64,000 nt of DNA from Nitrospirota bacterium. Its GTDB lineage: Bacteria > Nitrospirota > Nitrospiria > Nitrospirales > Nitrospiraceae. Positions 25,037-33,640 of the stretch are shown one piece after another (the stretch's first letter is position 1; each line of letters starts with the position of its first letter). The notes under the pieces are model-generated. The model was not told the DNA's origin. It saw nothing but the letters and a program-made list of their open reading frames with translations, and made no database searches. Location of the stretch: assembly GCA_030645475.1 (NCBI GenBank), contig JAUSMA010000029.1, positions 62,001-126,000 of the forward strand. The letters run 5' to 3'. The position numbers and the translations under genes are program-made.

Positions 25037-25428
25037 AAAGAAGCCCTGCCCTCCTTCTGCAATTACATTGCAGCCACAATCGTCTCCTACGAAGGAACAG
25101 CACAAGAATACAAAGTGACCGGGGCTGTGCCTCCAATTGTCGCATTGTGCGCCAGTGCTACTCGGACTGTTGGAGCAAATGACCCCATTCTCCCTGCTCC
25201 CGTTTCACGGTTGCTTGCCAAGTTGTTGTCTCTACAAAACAATCACTCTGCTTATGATCTGCATGGCAGCGGCATGCCCATTGCTCACTATTGTATAAAG
25301 TCGGTCGGGCATCAGTCAGATCGGCGGGAGGCGGCGAGCATGCTCTGAACAGGATTGAGAGAACGACACCAGGCTATATATCTGGTCTGATGAGGCTAAC
25401 TGGTTGATGTGATTGAAAGAGGTTCGAA
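25037..25428. other. Spacer after the ars operon
   Basis: No convincing gene. A frame at 25115-25348 (77 codons) has no domain, no hydrophobic pattern and no start signal I would trust. A small hairpin (ACCAG 25368-25372, CTGGT 25382-25386) lies 40 bp before the next gene. No permease remnant is visible. Confidence 0.5.
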
Positions 25429-25944
25429 ATGTCTTGGATTGCTCCTCTGCCATTATATAGAGGCAAGCAGGCCTTCCTGAGAGGGGCGGCTTTGGGGGTG
25501 CTTTGTAGTCTGTTATCGGCTGGTTGCACCGAGGTCGAACATCACCACGGAGGGCAGCCGTCGAATCCCTATCTCACCTCCGACACCAGGCATCCCATTC
25601 CACTGTCGTTCCCGGCCGGGAAAGAACATCGCGCGGTGATGATGCAGCACCTGGAAACCATTCAGGTGATCGTAAATGCGTTGGTTGAAGAGGACTATGA
25701 GTTGGCGAAAGGTCTGACCGAATCGCACCTGGGTTTTTTTATGCACCGGCAGGCGATGGCGCATCAGCAGCCCGAGAATTTTCCGCCCGCCTACCACGAC
25801 TTGGCCATGGCGCATCATGAAGCGGCAGAAACACTCGCCCGGATCATTCCCACAAAAGACCTGAAGCAGATCTTGCCCCAGCTCAATAATGTGTTGAAAG
25901 CCTGTGTAGCCTGTCATCTGGAATACAAACTGAGAACCTCATAG
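25429..25944 (+). CDS. Cytochrome c'/c556-like lipoprotein
   Basis: 171 aa. A lipobox-like LLSAGC follows a hydrophobic signal (residues about 17-33). The only heme motif, CVACH, is at the extreme C terminus (LKACVACHLEYKLRTS), as in cytochrome c' and c556. The body is helical and His/Met-rich (MHRQAMAHQQ, AMAHHEAAE). It heads a run with a hemerythrin-like gene 14 bp downstream, suggesting a shared role in O2, NO or iron handling. Confidence 0.72.
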   Translation: MSWIAPLPLYRGKQAFLRGAALGVLCSLLSAGCTEVEHHHGGQPSNPYLTSDTRHPIPLSFPAGKEHRAVMMQHLETIQVIVNALVEEDYELAKGLTESHLGFFMHRQAMAHQQPENFPPAYHDLAMAHHEAAETLARIIPTKDLKQILPQLNNVLKACVACHLEYKLRTS

Positions 25945-25958
25945 GGAAGGAGCATCTC

Positions 25959-26441
25959 ATGCCCGAACGCACGATCAGCAGCATGTTCGATGAAGATCAT
26001 GACCGGCTGGATGAGCTGTTCAAGTCGTTTCATCTGCTGAAACGGATGGATCCCGCCAAAGCTCAAAAGGCATTTGTCGATTTCAAGATCGGGCTCCAGC
26101 GGCATATGGTCTGGGAGGAAGACGTGTTGTTTCCGTTGTGGGAGAAAAAAACAGGCATGACCGAAGGAGGCCCCACCTTCGTCATGCGACAGGAACACCG
26201 CGAGATCGGAGAATGTTTGGATGCGATCGATCGCAAGGTGCAGGCGCAGAACCCAGAAAGCGATCAGGAAGAACAGGCATTTATGGATATGCTTGAACGG
26301 CACAACATGACGGAAGAGGAGGTTCTCTATTCGGCGATCGACAGGGCGACGAGCATGGACGAGCGTGAAACGGTATTTCAGGCTATGAACAAAATTCCGG
26401 AAGCGCGCTATAAAGCCGGTTCTGGAGCGAAGCAGGCCTGA
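25959..26441 (+). CDS. Hemerythrin-like (HHE domain) protein
   Basis: 160 aa. Potential di-iron ligands are spaced as in hemerythrins: MFDEDHDRLDELF, LQRHMVWEEDVLFP, RQEHREI and LERHNMTEEEVLY. Length and lack of signal suggest a cytoplasmic protein. HHE proteins sense or carry O2 or NO, or protect iron-sulfur proteins. AAGGAG precedes the ATG. Confidence 0.88.
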   Translation: MPERTISSMFDEDHDRLDELFKSFHLLKRMDPAKAQKAFVDFKIGLQRHMVWEEDVLFPLWEKKTGMTEGGPTFVMRQEHREIGECLDAIDRKVQAQNPESDQEEQAFMDMLERHNMTEEEVLYSAIDRATSMDERETVFQAMNKIPEARYKAGSGAKQA

Positions 26442-26452
26442 GAGGCACATCT

Positions 26453-27004
26453 ATGACTATTCCGCTCAAACTTGAAGGCGCGTTCTCAAGCAAGGAGGCC
26501 TTGCATGAGATGATTCTGCATCGAAAGGTCTGTTTCGATCATGACCCTTTCTACGTCAAAGATGGGACGGGGCACATCGTCCAGATCGGGTTTCAACTCA
26601 ACCTCTATGCGGCCTTTGACGATCCTCGCCACCTGCCGCTCGGCGACGATCCGGAGCATCATGAGCTGGTGGGGGACCTCCATCGTCTCTGCCGTGTGTT
26701 CTTCCAATCGTTAGACCTGCTCAAGCCCTGTGAACATCCCGATCCGCCCGCTCATCGCGTGGTGTTCTCGCCTGAGCGGAAAAACAGGGCCGAGGTCCTT
26801 CTTCAGATCCCGATCTTCGATCGTGCCCACTTCGGTGCGAAATCCGATCGTCACGTGCAGGAGCTTCTTGCCATTACGGAATGTTTGCTGAAGCAACTGG
26901 GTGCCAGACGAGGATGCTGGGAGGAGCAGAAGCGCGAGTCCTTGACCGCTGAGGAGTCCTGCGAGGGCCATGTGGCTGCCGCCGAAGCAGCGAGGAGTTC
27001 ATGA
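26453..27004 (+). CDS. Conserved-looking protein of unknown function
   Basis: 183 aa, no family I recognise. It starts 11 bp after the hemerythrin-like gene and so is probably co-transcribed. The middle is His/Asp/Pro-rich (PRHLPLGDDPEHHELVGDLHRLCRVFF, EHPDPPAHRVVFSP), and RAEVLLQIPIFDRAHFG reads like a folded beta-alpha core. No signal peptide or membrane helix. Metal binding is possible but unproven. Codon usage matches the neighbours, supporting a real gene. Confidence 0.7.
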   Translation: MTIPLKLEGAFSSKEALHEMILHRKVCFDHDPFYVKDGTGHIVQIGFQLNLYAAFDDPRHLPLGDDPEHHELVGDLHRLCRVFFQSLDLLKPCEHPDPPAHRVVFSPERKNRAEVLLQIPIFDRAHFGAKSDRHVQELLAITECLLKQLGARRGCWEEQKRESLTAEESCEGHVAAAEAARSS

Positions 27005-27175
27005 GCCTGCAGCCGGTAGCCCGTCGCGTTCCCATCGTGACCGGATAATAAACTGTGGCAGCCCCATGTGGGCGGGCAGTGAGAGATTGAGGACGATGAG
27101 CAGGGAAAATAGTTGAGCGGGCGAACTGCCATCAAATGAGACAGCGCTGGGTGTAGCGGACAAAGGGAGATTCCA

Positions 27176-27613
27176 ATGAGGCGACTATCCTACATCGGGC
27201 TTGTCATGCTGGGGCTCGTACTATGCGGCGGAAACCTCGTTCAGGCCGGTCGGCAAGCGCCTAACAGTTCGGCGACGGCTCAAGCTGATGCCGAGCGGGG
27301 CCGGGCGGTCTTCAACGGGAAAGGCGTCTGTTCCTACTGCCATGGCATCGATGGGAGGAAGGACCAACGACCGGAGCTCGCAGCCGATACCGCCGCGCTC
27401 ATCGAGCAACTCAATCCTCCACCATCCGACCTCAGGAATCGGAAGGGGCTCCGATTGGCCAGCGACAAAGCTCGATTCAACGCCATCCGCGAAGGCCATC
27501 CCGGCACTGGCATGTTTCCCGACACCACCATGACAACTCAAGAGCTCACAGACACCTTGGCCTATTTGGCCGTACTCAGGCAGCAGGACTCGAAGAAGAC
27601 CAGTAAGCCGTAG
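27176..27613 (+). CDS. Periplasmic monoheme cytochrome c
   Basis: 145 aa with a signal peptide (about residues 1-24) and one heme site CSYCH (GKGVCSYCHGIDGR). A likely distal Met is in GHPGTGMFPDTTM. Small diffusible class I cytochrome. ATG 27176 follows AAGGGAG. The next gene starts 63 bp downstream. Confidence 0.85.
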   Translation: MRRLSYIGLVMLGLVLCGGNLVQAGRQAPNSSATAQADAERGRAVFNGKGVCSYCHGIDGRKDQRPELAADTAALIEQLNPPPSDLRNRKGLRLASDKARFNAIREGHPGTGMFPDTTMTTQELTDTLAYLAVLRQQDSKKTSKP

Positions 27614-27676
27614 GCTGGATGAAGGCGAAAGGTATTGGCACGAGCCCATCACGGTCAATCACAAAGGGAGGACACC

Positions 27677-28249
27677 ATGTACATCCGGCACTCACGACTC
27701 GCGTGTGGAGTATTATTGCTCGGCGTCACCGTTGTTTCCCAGGGATGTCAAACCTCCGCTCCCCCCATTGCTTCTGACGTCAGCGGCACGCACGTGTCCC
27801 AAGGGGCGGATCTTCAAGGAGATGAAAAACAGATTCAGGCCATCTTGGCCATGTTTAAAAAAGCCGAGGAAGCTGTGCACCGTAAGGATCTGGACGCATT
27901 AATGGCGCTCTATGCCGACGATTACAAGCATGGCGGGTACAACAAGGACGGGGTGCGAGCGGTGTGGAGCGATCTGTTCGCCCGTCATCGCGATTTTGCA
28001 GGAGCCCATATTTTTTCGAAGATCAAGGTGGAGCCCGGCAAACCGATACCGCTGGCCCATGTCACGTGCACGGGCGGTCTCTGGGCAGTTTCCGATGAGA
28101 CAGGTCAACGCGTGAATATCGATAGTTGGTATGGCGAGGTCCACCATGTGACGTTCGATCACGGGGCCTGGCATCTGGCCGGAACGTTTTGGGAAATTCC
28201 GCGAGGCAAAGAGTCGCGTCCTGCCTTCTTGCCCCATCCCTTCTTCTGA
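27677..28249 (+). CDS. NTF2-like (SnoaL/DUF4440) lipoprotein
   Basis: 190 aa with a signal and lipobox (VVSQGC). The NTF2-like fold is indicated by IQAILAMFKKAEEAVHRKDLDALMALYADDYKHGG and the later WHLAGTFWEIP strand. A paralogue lies on the other strand at 34523-35089: both have VDSLMALYA-like segments, VRxVWSDLF, HxFSKI, VTCTG, the IDSWYxEVHH/YxTF motif and a C-terminal PHPxF. Function unknown; these domains are often ligand-binding or structural. A strong terminator follows. Confidence 0.8.
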   Translation: MYIRHSRLACGVLLLGVTVVSQGCQTSAPPIASDVSGTHVSQGADLQGDEKQIQAILAMFKKAEEAVHRKDLDALMALYADDYKHGGYNKDGVRAVWSDLFARHRDFAGAHIFSKIKVEPGKPIPLAHVTCTGGLWAVSDETGQRVNIDSWYGEVHHVTFDHGAWHLAGTFWEIPRGKESRPAFLPHPFF

Positions 28250-28290
28250 TCCTACGAAGGGATCAGTGAAACGCGGCACGCTCAGTGACG

Positions 28291-28325
28291 ACCGGGCTCC
28301 GGTATCAGCCGGAGCCCGGTTCTTT
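28291..28325 (+). terminator. Strong intrinsic terminator
   Basis: Perfect 12-bp stem: ACCGGGCTCCGG (28291-28302) and CCGGAGCCCGGT (28309-28320), 6-nt loop, followed by TCTTT. It ends the run 25429-28249. Confidence 0.9.
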
Positions 28326-28454
28326 CCCCTGCTCAGGCTATCGTACGGTGCAGTATCGATGCTGACCTATCGCGCTCCTCAGGAGTGAAGGCTCCAGGAA
28401 ACGTAACTGACTCAGTGCTTTCGTGACGAAGGAAGGAGAAATGGAGCTACGCCC

Positions 28455-28835
28455 ATGCAAAAGTTGTTGATCTGTTGTGTCCTCTTTGTGTTGTTCCTGG
28501 GAGCTTCCATCAACGTGGACATGCATCTCGCTCGGGCGAGCGACGGCGGCCCACAGGGCGCCGACAAAAATAGTTTAAGCGGGATGGCTTCGAGGCATCC
28601 CATGGGGGACAGTAAACGAGGAGAGGGACTCTACAACGCCAGTTGCGTCGTCTGCCATGGCTCACGAGCGGCAGGAGGGATCGGCCCTCGATTGGCGGGG
28701 AATCCCGTGCTGTCGAACGAGCAGGCATTCTGGAAAGTTGTCTCCGAAGGGCGGCATGTGATGCCGCCATTGAAGGACGCGGTGACCAAGCGACAGATGG
28801 CCGACATCCAGGCCTGGCTGAAGACGCTGCCGTGA
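28455..28835 (+). CDS. Periplasmic monoheme cytochrome c
   Basis: 126 aa with signal peptide (to about residue 29) and CVVCH (NASCVVCHGSRAAGGIGPRLAGNPVL). The C-terminal part has GRHVMPPLKDAVTKRQMADIQAWLK, with a likely distal Met. It resembles the second domain of the diheme protein at 12430 (both have GGIGP/GGMGP-KLA/RLA-N-P). It is convergent with the acyl-CoA synthetase gene, 43 bp away. Confidence 0.85.
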   Translation: MQKLLICCVLFVLFLGASINVDMHLARASDGGPQGADKNSLSGMASRHPMGDSKRGEGLYNASCVVCHGSRAAGGIGPRLAGNPVLSNEQAFWKVVSEGRHVMPPLKDAVTKRQMADIQAWLKTLP

Positions 28836-28878
28836 CGTCTTACGCGCAGACTCCTCTCTATGGGTGAACCCTCACCCC

Positions 28879-31050
28879 CTAAATCTTTGGAGATGCGTTC
28901 GAATCAATCCTTATCCTGGCGTCGACAATCTTGCATCCTCTTCCTTTCGGCTGAGCGAAGACCGGATTCAAGTCGAGTTCGCTGATTTCTGGAATCTCTT
29001 CGACCAGCCAAGAAATTCGCAACAGCACCTCCTCGATCGCCTCCACATCTGCTGCCGGTTGGCCTCGGTATTCTTGCAGCAATCGATAGCCTTTAATCTC
29101 GCGCACCATCTGAGCTGCGTCGCGGTCGGTGAGGGGAGTGATCCGGAACTGCACATCGTTGAGAATTTCGACGTGGATGCCGCCCAGGCCGAAGGCGAGG
29201 AGGGGACCGAAGAGCGGATCGCGGGTCATGCCGACCATCACTTCTACGCCACCTGACAGCATCGGCTGGATCAGCACTCCTTCCATTGCATCCAACTTGT
29301 GATCCTGTGCGAGTCTGGACCTGATTGCTTCAAAGGCGGCGAGAACGGCTTGCTCATCAACCAGGTTCAAACGCACCGCGCCGATCTCGGTCTTGTGAAC
29401 GATCTTATGAGACGCGAGCTTTAGCGCTACGGGAAAGCCGATCTTGCTTGCCAGCTTCACTGCCTCTTCTGCGCTGGTTGCCACTGAACCTTGGACGAGA
29501 GGCAATTTCATCGCTGTGAGGAGGGCATGGGTTTCTTCTGTGGTGAGCCAGCCCGATCCGCGTTCTGATAACGCTTTGGCGCAGATCGATTTGGCTTTCG
29601 AGAGATCGGCATCCGCATAACTGGGCGCTTGCCCTGCTGGCTGTCGTTTCCAGGATTCATAGGCCACGGCACGGCTGATGATGCGGGCTGGGATCTCAGG
29701 GTGCGGGTAGGTGGGAATGGTTTCTCCCTCGACAGTGAACGCTCGCTCCAAGTCTCCTTCTGCCATCCAACAGATGTAGACCGGTTTGTTCCGTCCTGTG
29801 GCCAGCCGAGCTATGCTGATTCCCCTGGTGATTCCTGCTGCCACCGGGTCATTGTCTTTTACTCTGACCGATACGTGCATGATGATGAGGGCGTCGATCT
29901 CGTTTGCTTTGAGCATGGTTTCAACGGCCTGCGCATGTTGATCTTCTGTGGCAAAGCCGATGACATCGACAGGATTTCTGAGCGCCGCTGTGGGAGGAAG
30001 AAAAGACGCAAGTGCGCATTGTGTTTGCTGGGACAATTCCGATACGGTTAATCCTTCTGCCGCGCAACTGTCGGCGCAGAGGACACCAGGGCCGCCGGAA
30101 TTCGTCAGGATGCCGACGTTGCGACCGGCAGGGATTCGTTGAGCTGAGAGACCGGTAGCCAATGCCAGAAACTCTTCCAATGTTTTCGCCCGGATCACCC
30201 CACATCGTGTGAACAACGCATCAACGGCTGTGTCGTTCGTGGCCATGGCCGCAGTGTGTGAGCCTGCAGCAGATTGGCCGGCCTCTGTCCGGCCCGCTTT
30301 CAGTACGACGATCGGTTTCTTTCTTCCTACTCGCTCGGCGATCTGTCTGAACCTCTGAGGATCGACGACGGTTTCGAGATACAGCAGAATCACGTCGGTG
30401 GCTGGGTCCTGTTCCCAGTACTCCAGAAGATCGTTGACGGTGACGTCCGCATGGTTTCCGACGCTGACGAAGCTGGACAGTCCGAGATTCAATCGGCTGG
30501 CTGCCGTCACCACGGCGAGCCCGAGGCCGCCGCTTTCCGAGGCGATGGCGACTCGACCGGCGGGAGGGAATATTGGCGTATAGGTCGCGTTGAGACGCAC
30601 GGCAGGATCGAGGTTCATGAGTCCGAAACAATTTGGCCCGATCAGGCGTATCCCGTGCAGACGGACTTTTTCTTGCAGCTGCTGTTCGAGCGAGATCCCT
30701 AATGTGCCGGTTTCAGCAAATCCCGCCGTGATGAGGATGGCTGCCGGAACCTGCTTCGCGGCGCAGTCGTCGATGACAGCGAGGACTGCGTTGGGAGGCA
30801 CAGCGATGAGGGCAAGATCGACAGGGCCTGGAATAGCTCTCAGCGAGGGAAAGACTGGAAGCCCTGCAATCTCGGTTGCATGAGGATTGACCGGGACGAT
30901 CGTTCCGGCGAAGCGGCTTCCCAGCAAGGATTCAAGCAGCCGGTAGCCGATGTGTGATGTCTCGCGCGACGCACCGATGACGGCAACGGAACGAGGATGA
31001 AACAACGGCTTCAGCGAATCAACTGTGGAACGGTGTGGGGATTGAGGCAT
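28879..31050 (-). CDS. Acyl-CoA synthetase, NDP-forming (acetate-CoA ligase, ADP-forming type)
   Basis: 723 aa, fused alpha-beta form. Residues 15-150 are a CoA-binding Rossmann domain (HPRSVAVIGASRETSHIGYRLL), 150-460 the succinyl-CoA-ligase-like domain (NCFGLMN, SESGGLGLAV, TNSGGPGVLCAD), and 490-720 an ATP-grasp domain (FPVALKLASHKIVHKTEIGAVRLNL, LDLNPVFA). Such enzymes convert acetyl-CoA, ADP and phosphate to acetate, ATP and CoA. With the 2-oxoacid oxidoreductase this could yield ATP from pyruvate. Some relatives are protein acyltransferases (Pat), but no GNAT domain is present here. Confidence 0.9.
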   Translation of the reverse strand: MPQSPHRSTVDSLKPLFHPRSVAVIGASRETSHIGYRLLESLLGSRFAGTIVPVNPHATEIAGLPVFPSLRAIPGPVDLALIAVPPNAVLAVIDDCAAKQVPAAILITAGFAETGTLGISLEQQLQEKVRLHGIRLIGPNCFGLMNLDPAVRLNATYTPIFPPAGRVAIASESGGLGLAVVTAASRLNLGLSSFVSVGNHADVTVNDLLEYWEQDPATDVILLYLETVVDPQRFRQIAERVGRKKPIVVLKAGRTEAGQSAAGSHTAAMATNDTAVDALFTRCGVIRAKTLEEFLALATGLSAQRIPAGRNVGILTNSGGPGVLCADSCAAEGLTVSELSQQTQCALASFLPPTAALRNPVDVIGFATEDQHAQAVETMLKANEIDALIIMHVSVRVKDNDPVAAGITRGISIARLATGRNKPVYICWMAEGDLERAFTVEGETIPTYPHPEIPARIISRAVAYESWKRQPAGQAPSYADADLSKAKSICAKALSERGSGWLTTEETHALLTAMKLPLVQGSVATSAEEAVKLASKIGFPVALKLASHKIVHKTEIGAVRLNLVDEQAVLAAFEAIRSRLAQDHKLDAMEGVLIQPMLSGGVEVMVGMTRDPLFGPLLAFGLGGIHVEILNDVQFRITPLTDRDAAQMVREIKGYRLLQEYRGQPAADVEAIEEVLLRISWLVEEIPEISELDLNPVFAQPKGRGCKIVDARIRIDSNASPKI

Positions 31051-31146
31051 GACGAAATAGACTGTTCTTTCCGGTCTGAACGGTCAAGAGGAGCGCTGTG
31101 ACGAAGCGTCGGGGGCGAGCTCATGTCGCCATTGCCACGCAGGACG

Positions 31147-31509
31147 TCAGCTGAGCGGGTCGAATGGCGCCATCATTCGCACATAGGCCAGCACATCCAT
31201 CACTTGCTGATCGGTGAGCTTTCCCCGGAACCCGTGCATGGGGGTAAAGGCGGCCCCGTGCGAGATCGTAATCAGGAGTTCCCAATCGGTTTTGGATCGC
31301 GAGGCGATAGCCTGAAGGTTGGCAGGGCGCATGATCAGATACTGTCCCTCCGGTCCGTTCCCGTCTAACTTCTCCCCGTGACAGCGCAGGCAATTCTTTT
31401 CATAGACCACTTGGCCTGCTTGAGGATTCCCACGCACCGCTTGGGCTGCGACCCATGTGCTGCATCCTATCACCAGTACCAACGCGCTCAGTATCACTCG
31501 AATGTTCAT
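31147..31509 (-). CDS. Periplasmic monoheme cytochrome c
   Basis: 120 aa from ATG 31509, which has AAAGGATG upstream; an in-frame ATG at 31530 is the alternative. Signal peptide (ILSALVLVIGCSTWVAAQA) and CLRCH (KNCLRCHGEKLDGNGPEG), ending DVLAYVRMM. Close in pattern to the cytochrome at 3721. It starts 38 bp after the Usp gene on the same strand. Confidence 0.85.
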   Translation of the reverse strand: MNIRVILSALVLVIGCSTWVAAQAVRGNPQAGQVVYEKNCLRCHGEKLDGNGPEGQYLIMRPANLQAIASRSKTDWELLITISHGAAFTPMHGFRGKLTDQQVMDVLAYVRMMAPFDPLS

Positions 31510-31547
31510 AGCCCTGCATCCTTTCATCAATGAATCGTTGAGGACGG

Positions 31548-32408
31548 TCAGCGCACCACGAGCACGGAGCAGCCGGCCCGATGCACGATCCCGTGCGAGA
31601 CGCTGCCCATCAAAAATCGATCGAGTCCCTTCCGTCCATGGGAACTGACCACGATGAGGTCGTGGGTTTTTCCCGCTTCACATATGGTCGTCACAGGGTC
31701 ACCCATGCGGACATCCGTGGTGACGTTGAACTCTGGGCCCGCCAACGCTTTGGCCGTGTCGCTCACGGTCTGTTGAGCCTGCCGCTTCCGTTCCTCGGAC
31801 CAGCCTTGAAATCCCACCATCACGTGAGGTTCGACGATGGCGAGCGAGGGCACGACCGAGAGGATCGTGAGGGCCACGGGATTCTTGAAGGGATGCGCCC
31901 TCAGCCAGGCTTGCTGACGGATGGCATCTTCTCGGCCTTCCACTGCCATGAGGACACGAGCGATGGGTCGAGCCTTTCCTTTCACGATCAAGGTCGGGAG
32001 TGTGGCATGGAGCAGGATATGGTGCGAAATGCTGCCGACGAACAATTCCGTCACCCGACTGTGGTCGTGAGTGCCCACGGCGATGAGGTCGGCCTTCGCA
32101 GCCGTCGCGCTGTCGAGAATGAAGGCGGCCGGATGCTGGACTTCGCACAAGGTCTTGATAGAGGGAGTCTCGACCGGCAGCAAGGTGCGGCAGCGTTCAA
32201 CGGCCTGGCGACCGGCCTCCATCAAGGCATGACGGAATTCGTCGTACCCTTGCAGGTTGGCGGCTTCGGCGACGATGGGATAGTGAAACATGCCTAGGTC
32301 GACGCCATGAACGAGGACGACCTCGTCCGGGCGGTAGAGCAAGCCCACCTGCGCCACTGCCGCAAAGGCTTCGTCCGACCAATCGATACCAACCACAATG
32401 TTCATCAT
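31548..32408 (-). CDS. Tandem universal stress protein (UspA x2)
   Basis: 286 aa, two Usp domains. Domain 2 ends with the ATP-binding signature SSHGRKGLDRFLMGSVSHGIVHRAGCSVLVVR-type (G-x2-G-x9-G-S), and domain 1 has a related GTHDHSRVTELFVGSISHHI. Both begin IVVGIDWSDEAF-like. Tandem Usp proteins bind ATP and are typical of hypoxia or stationary-phase regulons. A paralogue is at 33641-34498. The phosphoribosyltransferase gene lies 27 bp upstream. Confidence 0.92.
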   Translation of the reverse strand: MMNIVVGIDWSDEAFAAVAQVGLLYRPDEVVLVHGVDLGMFHYPIVAEAANLQGYDEFRHALMEAGRQAVERCRTLLPVETPSIKTLCEVQHPAAFILDSATAAKADLIAVGTHDHSRVTELFVGSISHHILLHATLPTLIVKGKARPIARVLMAVEGREDAIRQQAWLRAHPFKNPVALTILSVVPSLAIVEPHVMVGFQGWSEERKRQAQQTVSDTAKALAGPEFNVTTDVRMGDPVTTICEAGKTHDLIVVSSHGRKGLDRFLMGSVSHGIVHRAGCSVLVVR

Positions 32409-32435
32409 CTGCGATGTCTCCCTGGTTCGTTCGCG

Positions 32436-33107
32436 TTACGTCCGAGAGAACGATGGCGATCTGGCGCGTTCGCGATGCGCCGCTTCCAGCAGGGCTAAGA
32501 CCTGCTCATCAGTCACTGGCTCAAAGTCTGCGTAGAGGGCTCCGACAGACGAGAACGGCTCCGGTGTTGTGAGGATCACGCATTGGTCGACCAGCGGACA
32601 TATGCGCGAACTTTTATCGCTTGGCGCGACAGGCATGGCGACAATCACACGACGGGGGGAGAGGGCGGCCATGGACGTGATCGTGGCGAAGAGCGTCGCT
32701 CCTGTCGCGATACCGTCGTCGACAAGGATGACTGTCCGGTTGGCCAGAGCGGAGAGCGGTCGTCCTTGGCGATAGAGCGTCCGCTGCCGCCGAAGTTCCC
32801 CTTCTTCCCCCAGAACCAGTTCCTGGATGTCTTCGCCGGATAGTCGACAGGCGTCGGCTGTCTCCTGGTTCACATACAAGGCACCCGTTTCGCTGACAGC
32901 CCCGACCGCACAGTCCGGGTTATTGACGGTGCGGAGCTTGCGCGTCAGAAAGACTTCCAGCGGCAGGTGCAAGGCCACGCTCAGTTCGTAGCCGACGACC
33001 ACCCCGCCACGTGGAAGGGCGAGAATGACGGCATTCGGATCGCCCCGGTATATAGCCAGCTCCTTGGCCAACAAGACACCCGCATGAGCCCGATCGCGAA
33101 ATGTCAT
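32436..33107 (-). CDS. Phosphoribosyltransferase-family protein
   Basis: 223 aa. The PRPP loop is VILVDDGIATGATLFA, typical of type I phosphoribosyltransferases, preceded by ALPRGGVVVGYELS. This stand-alone family commonly accompanies Usp and Hsp20 genes in stress clusters; substrate unknown. Its start overlaps the end of the small upstream gene by 4 bp. A paralogue is at 35648-36328. Confidence 0.9.
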   Translation of the reverse strand: MTFRDRAHAGVLLAKELAIYRGDPNAVILALPRGGVVVGYELSVALHLPLEVFLTRKLRTVNNPDCAVGAVSETGALYVNQETADACRLSGEDIQELVLGEEGELRRQRTLYRQGRPLSALANRTVILVDDGIATGATLFATITSMAALSPRRVIVAMPVAPSDKSSRICPLVDQCVILTTPEPFSSVGALYADFEPVTDEQVLALLEAAHRERARSPSFSRT

Positions 33108-33325
33108 AACAGACCCTTCCGTGCGGTTGGTTGCGTCACGATGTAATAGCTTGGTCGTTGCTGTGTCAGGCAGACCTGCCCGTCCCGACTCAACCGATCA
33201 ACTTCGAGAAAGACCTGATTCCATGTCAGCCCTCGACAATTGAAGACGATGTCTTCCAGGTTGCAGCCGGGTGAGCGGGCAATGACATTCAGAATGGTGG
33301 TAGTGGTCGCTGATGGCACTGTCAT
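33104..33325 (-). CDS. Small winged-helix-like protein
   Basis: 73 aa from ATG 33325 (GAGG upstream); a longer frame begins at 33472 but adds no recognisable segment. CNLEDIVFNCRGLTWNQVFLEVDRLSRDGQVCL plus a wing-like SYYIVTQP matches a helix-turn-helix-wing layout. A paralogue is at 40206-40445. It overlaps the phosphoribosyltransferase start (ATGA), suggesting control of or coupling to it. Confidence 0.65.
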   Translation of the reverse strand: MTVPSATTTTILNVIARSPGCNLEDIVFNCRGLTWNQVFLEVDRLSRDGQVCLTQQRPSYYIVTQPTARKGLL

Positions 33326-33536
33326 GAAAGCCTCTGTTTTCAGTTCACGCGTACCTGCAACAAGTGCATCATGAATGCCAGGCAATAGTCGGTGGAGCAA
33401 TTGCAGCAACTCCGCATTGGTACGGCAGTCTCGTCTATGTCGAGAGATCTCGGCTGGATAACACTGGGGCATTACGGGGCAGAGCGGTGGCGAGGCACTG
33501 TCGCCTCTTTCCGCATTGGGCGGCAGAGCGGGGATA

Positions 33537-33625
33537 GGTCTGTCTGGTTTATTGGTCTATCTGGTCGGTCAGGTTTACGAGATGGACAAGACAGACCGGA
33601 TAGACCAGTCTCTTCGCACGTGGCA
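33537..33625. repeat. Short-word repeat spacer
   Basis: Built of words TCTGGTTTATTGGTCTATC, TGGTCGGTCAGG, ACAAGACAGACCGG and ATAGACCAG. Shares ACCGGATAGACCAG with 18628-18715 in the same orientation and GACCGACCAGAT in inverted orientation. The rest of 33326-33640 shows no gene. Confidence 0.6.
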
Positions 33626-33640
33626 TCCTGTTAGGCGTAG

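Noticed and set aside
25115-25348. 77-codon frame after arsA as a possible permease remnant
   Set aside because: No hydrophobic helices or similarity; no ribosome site.
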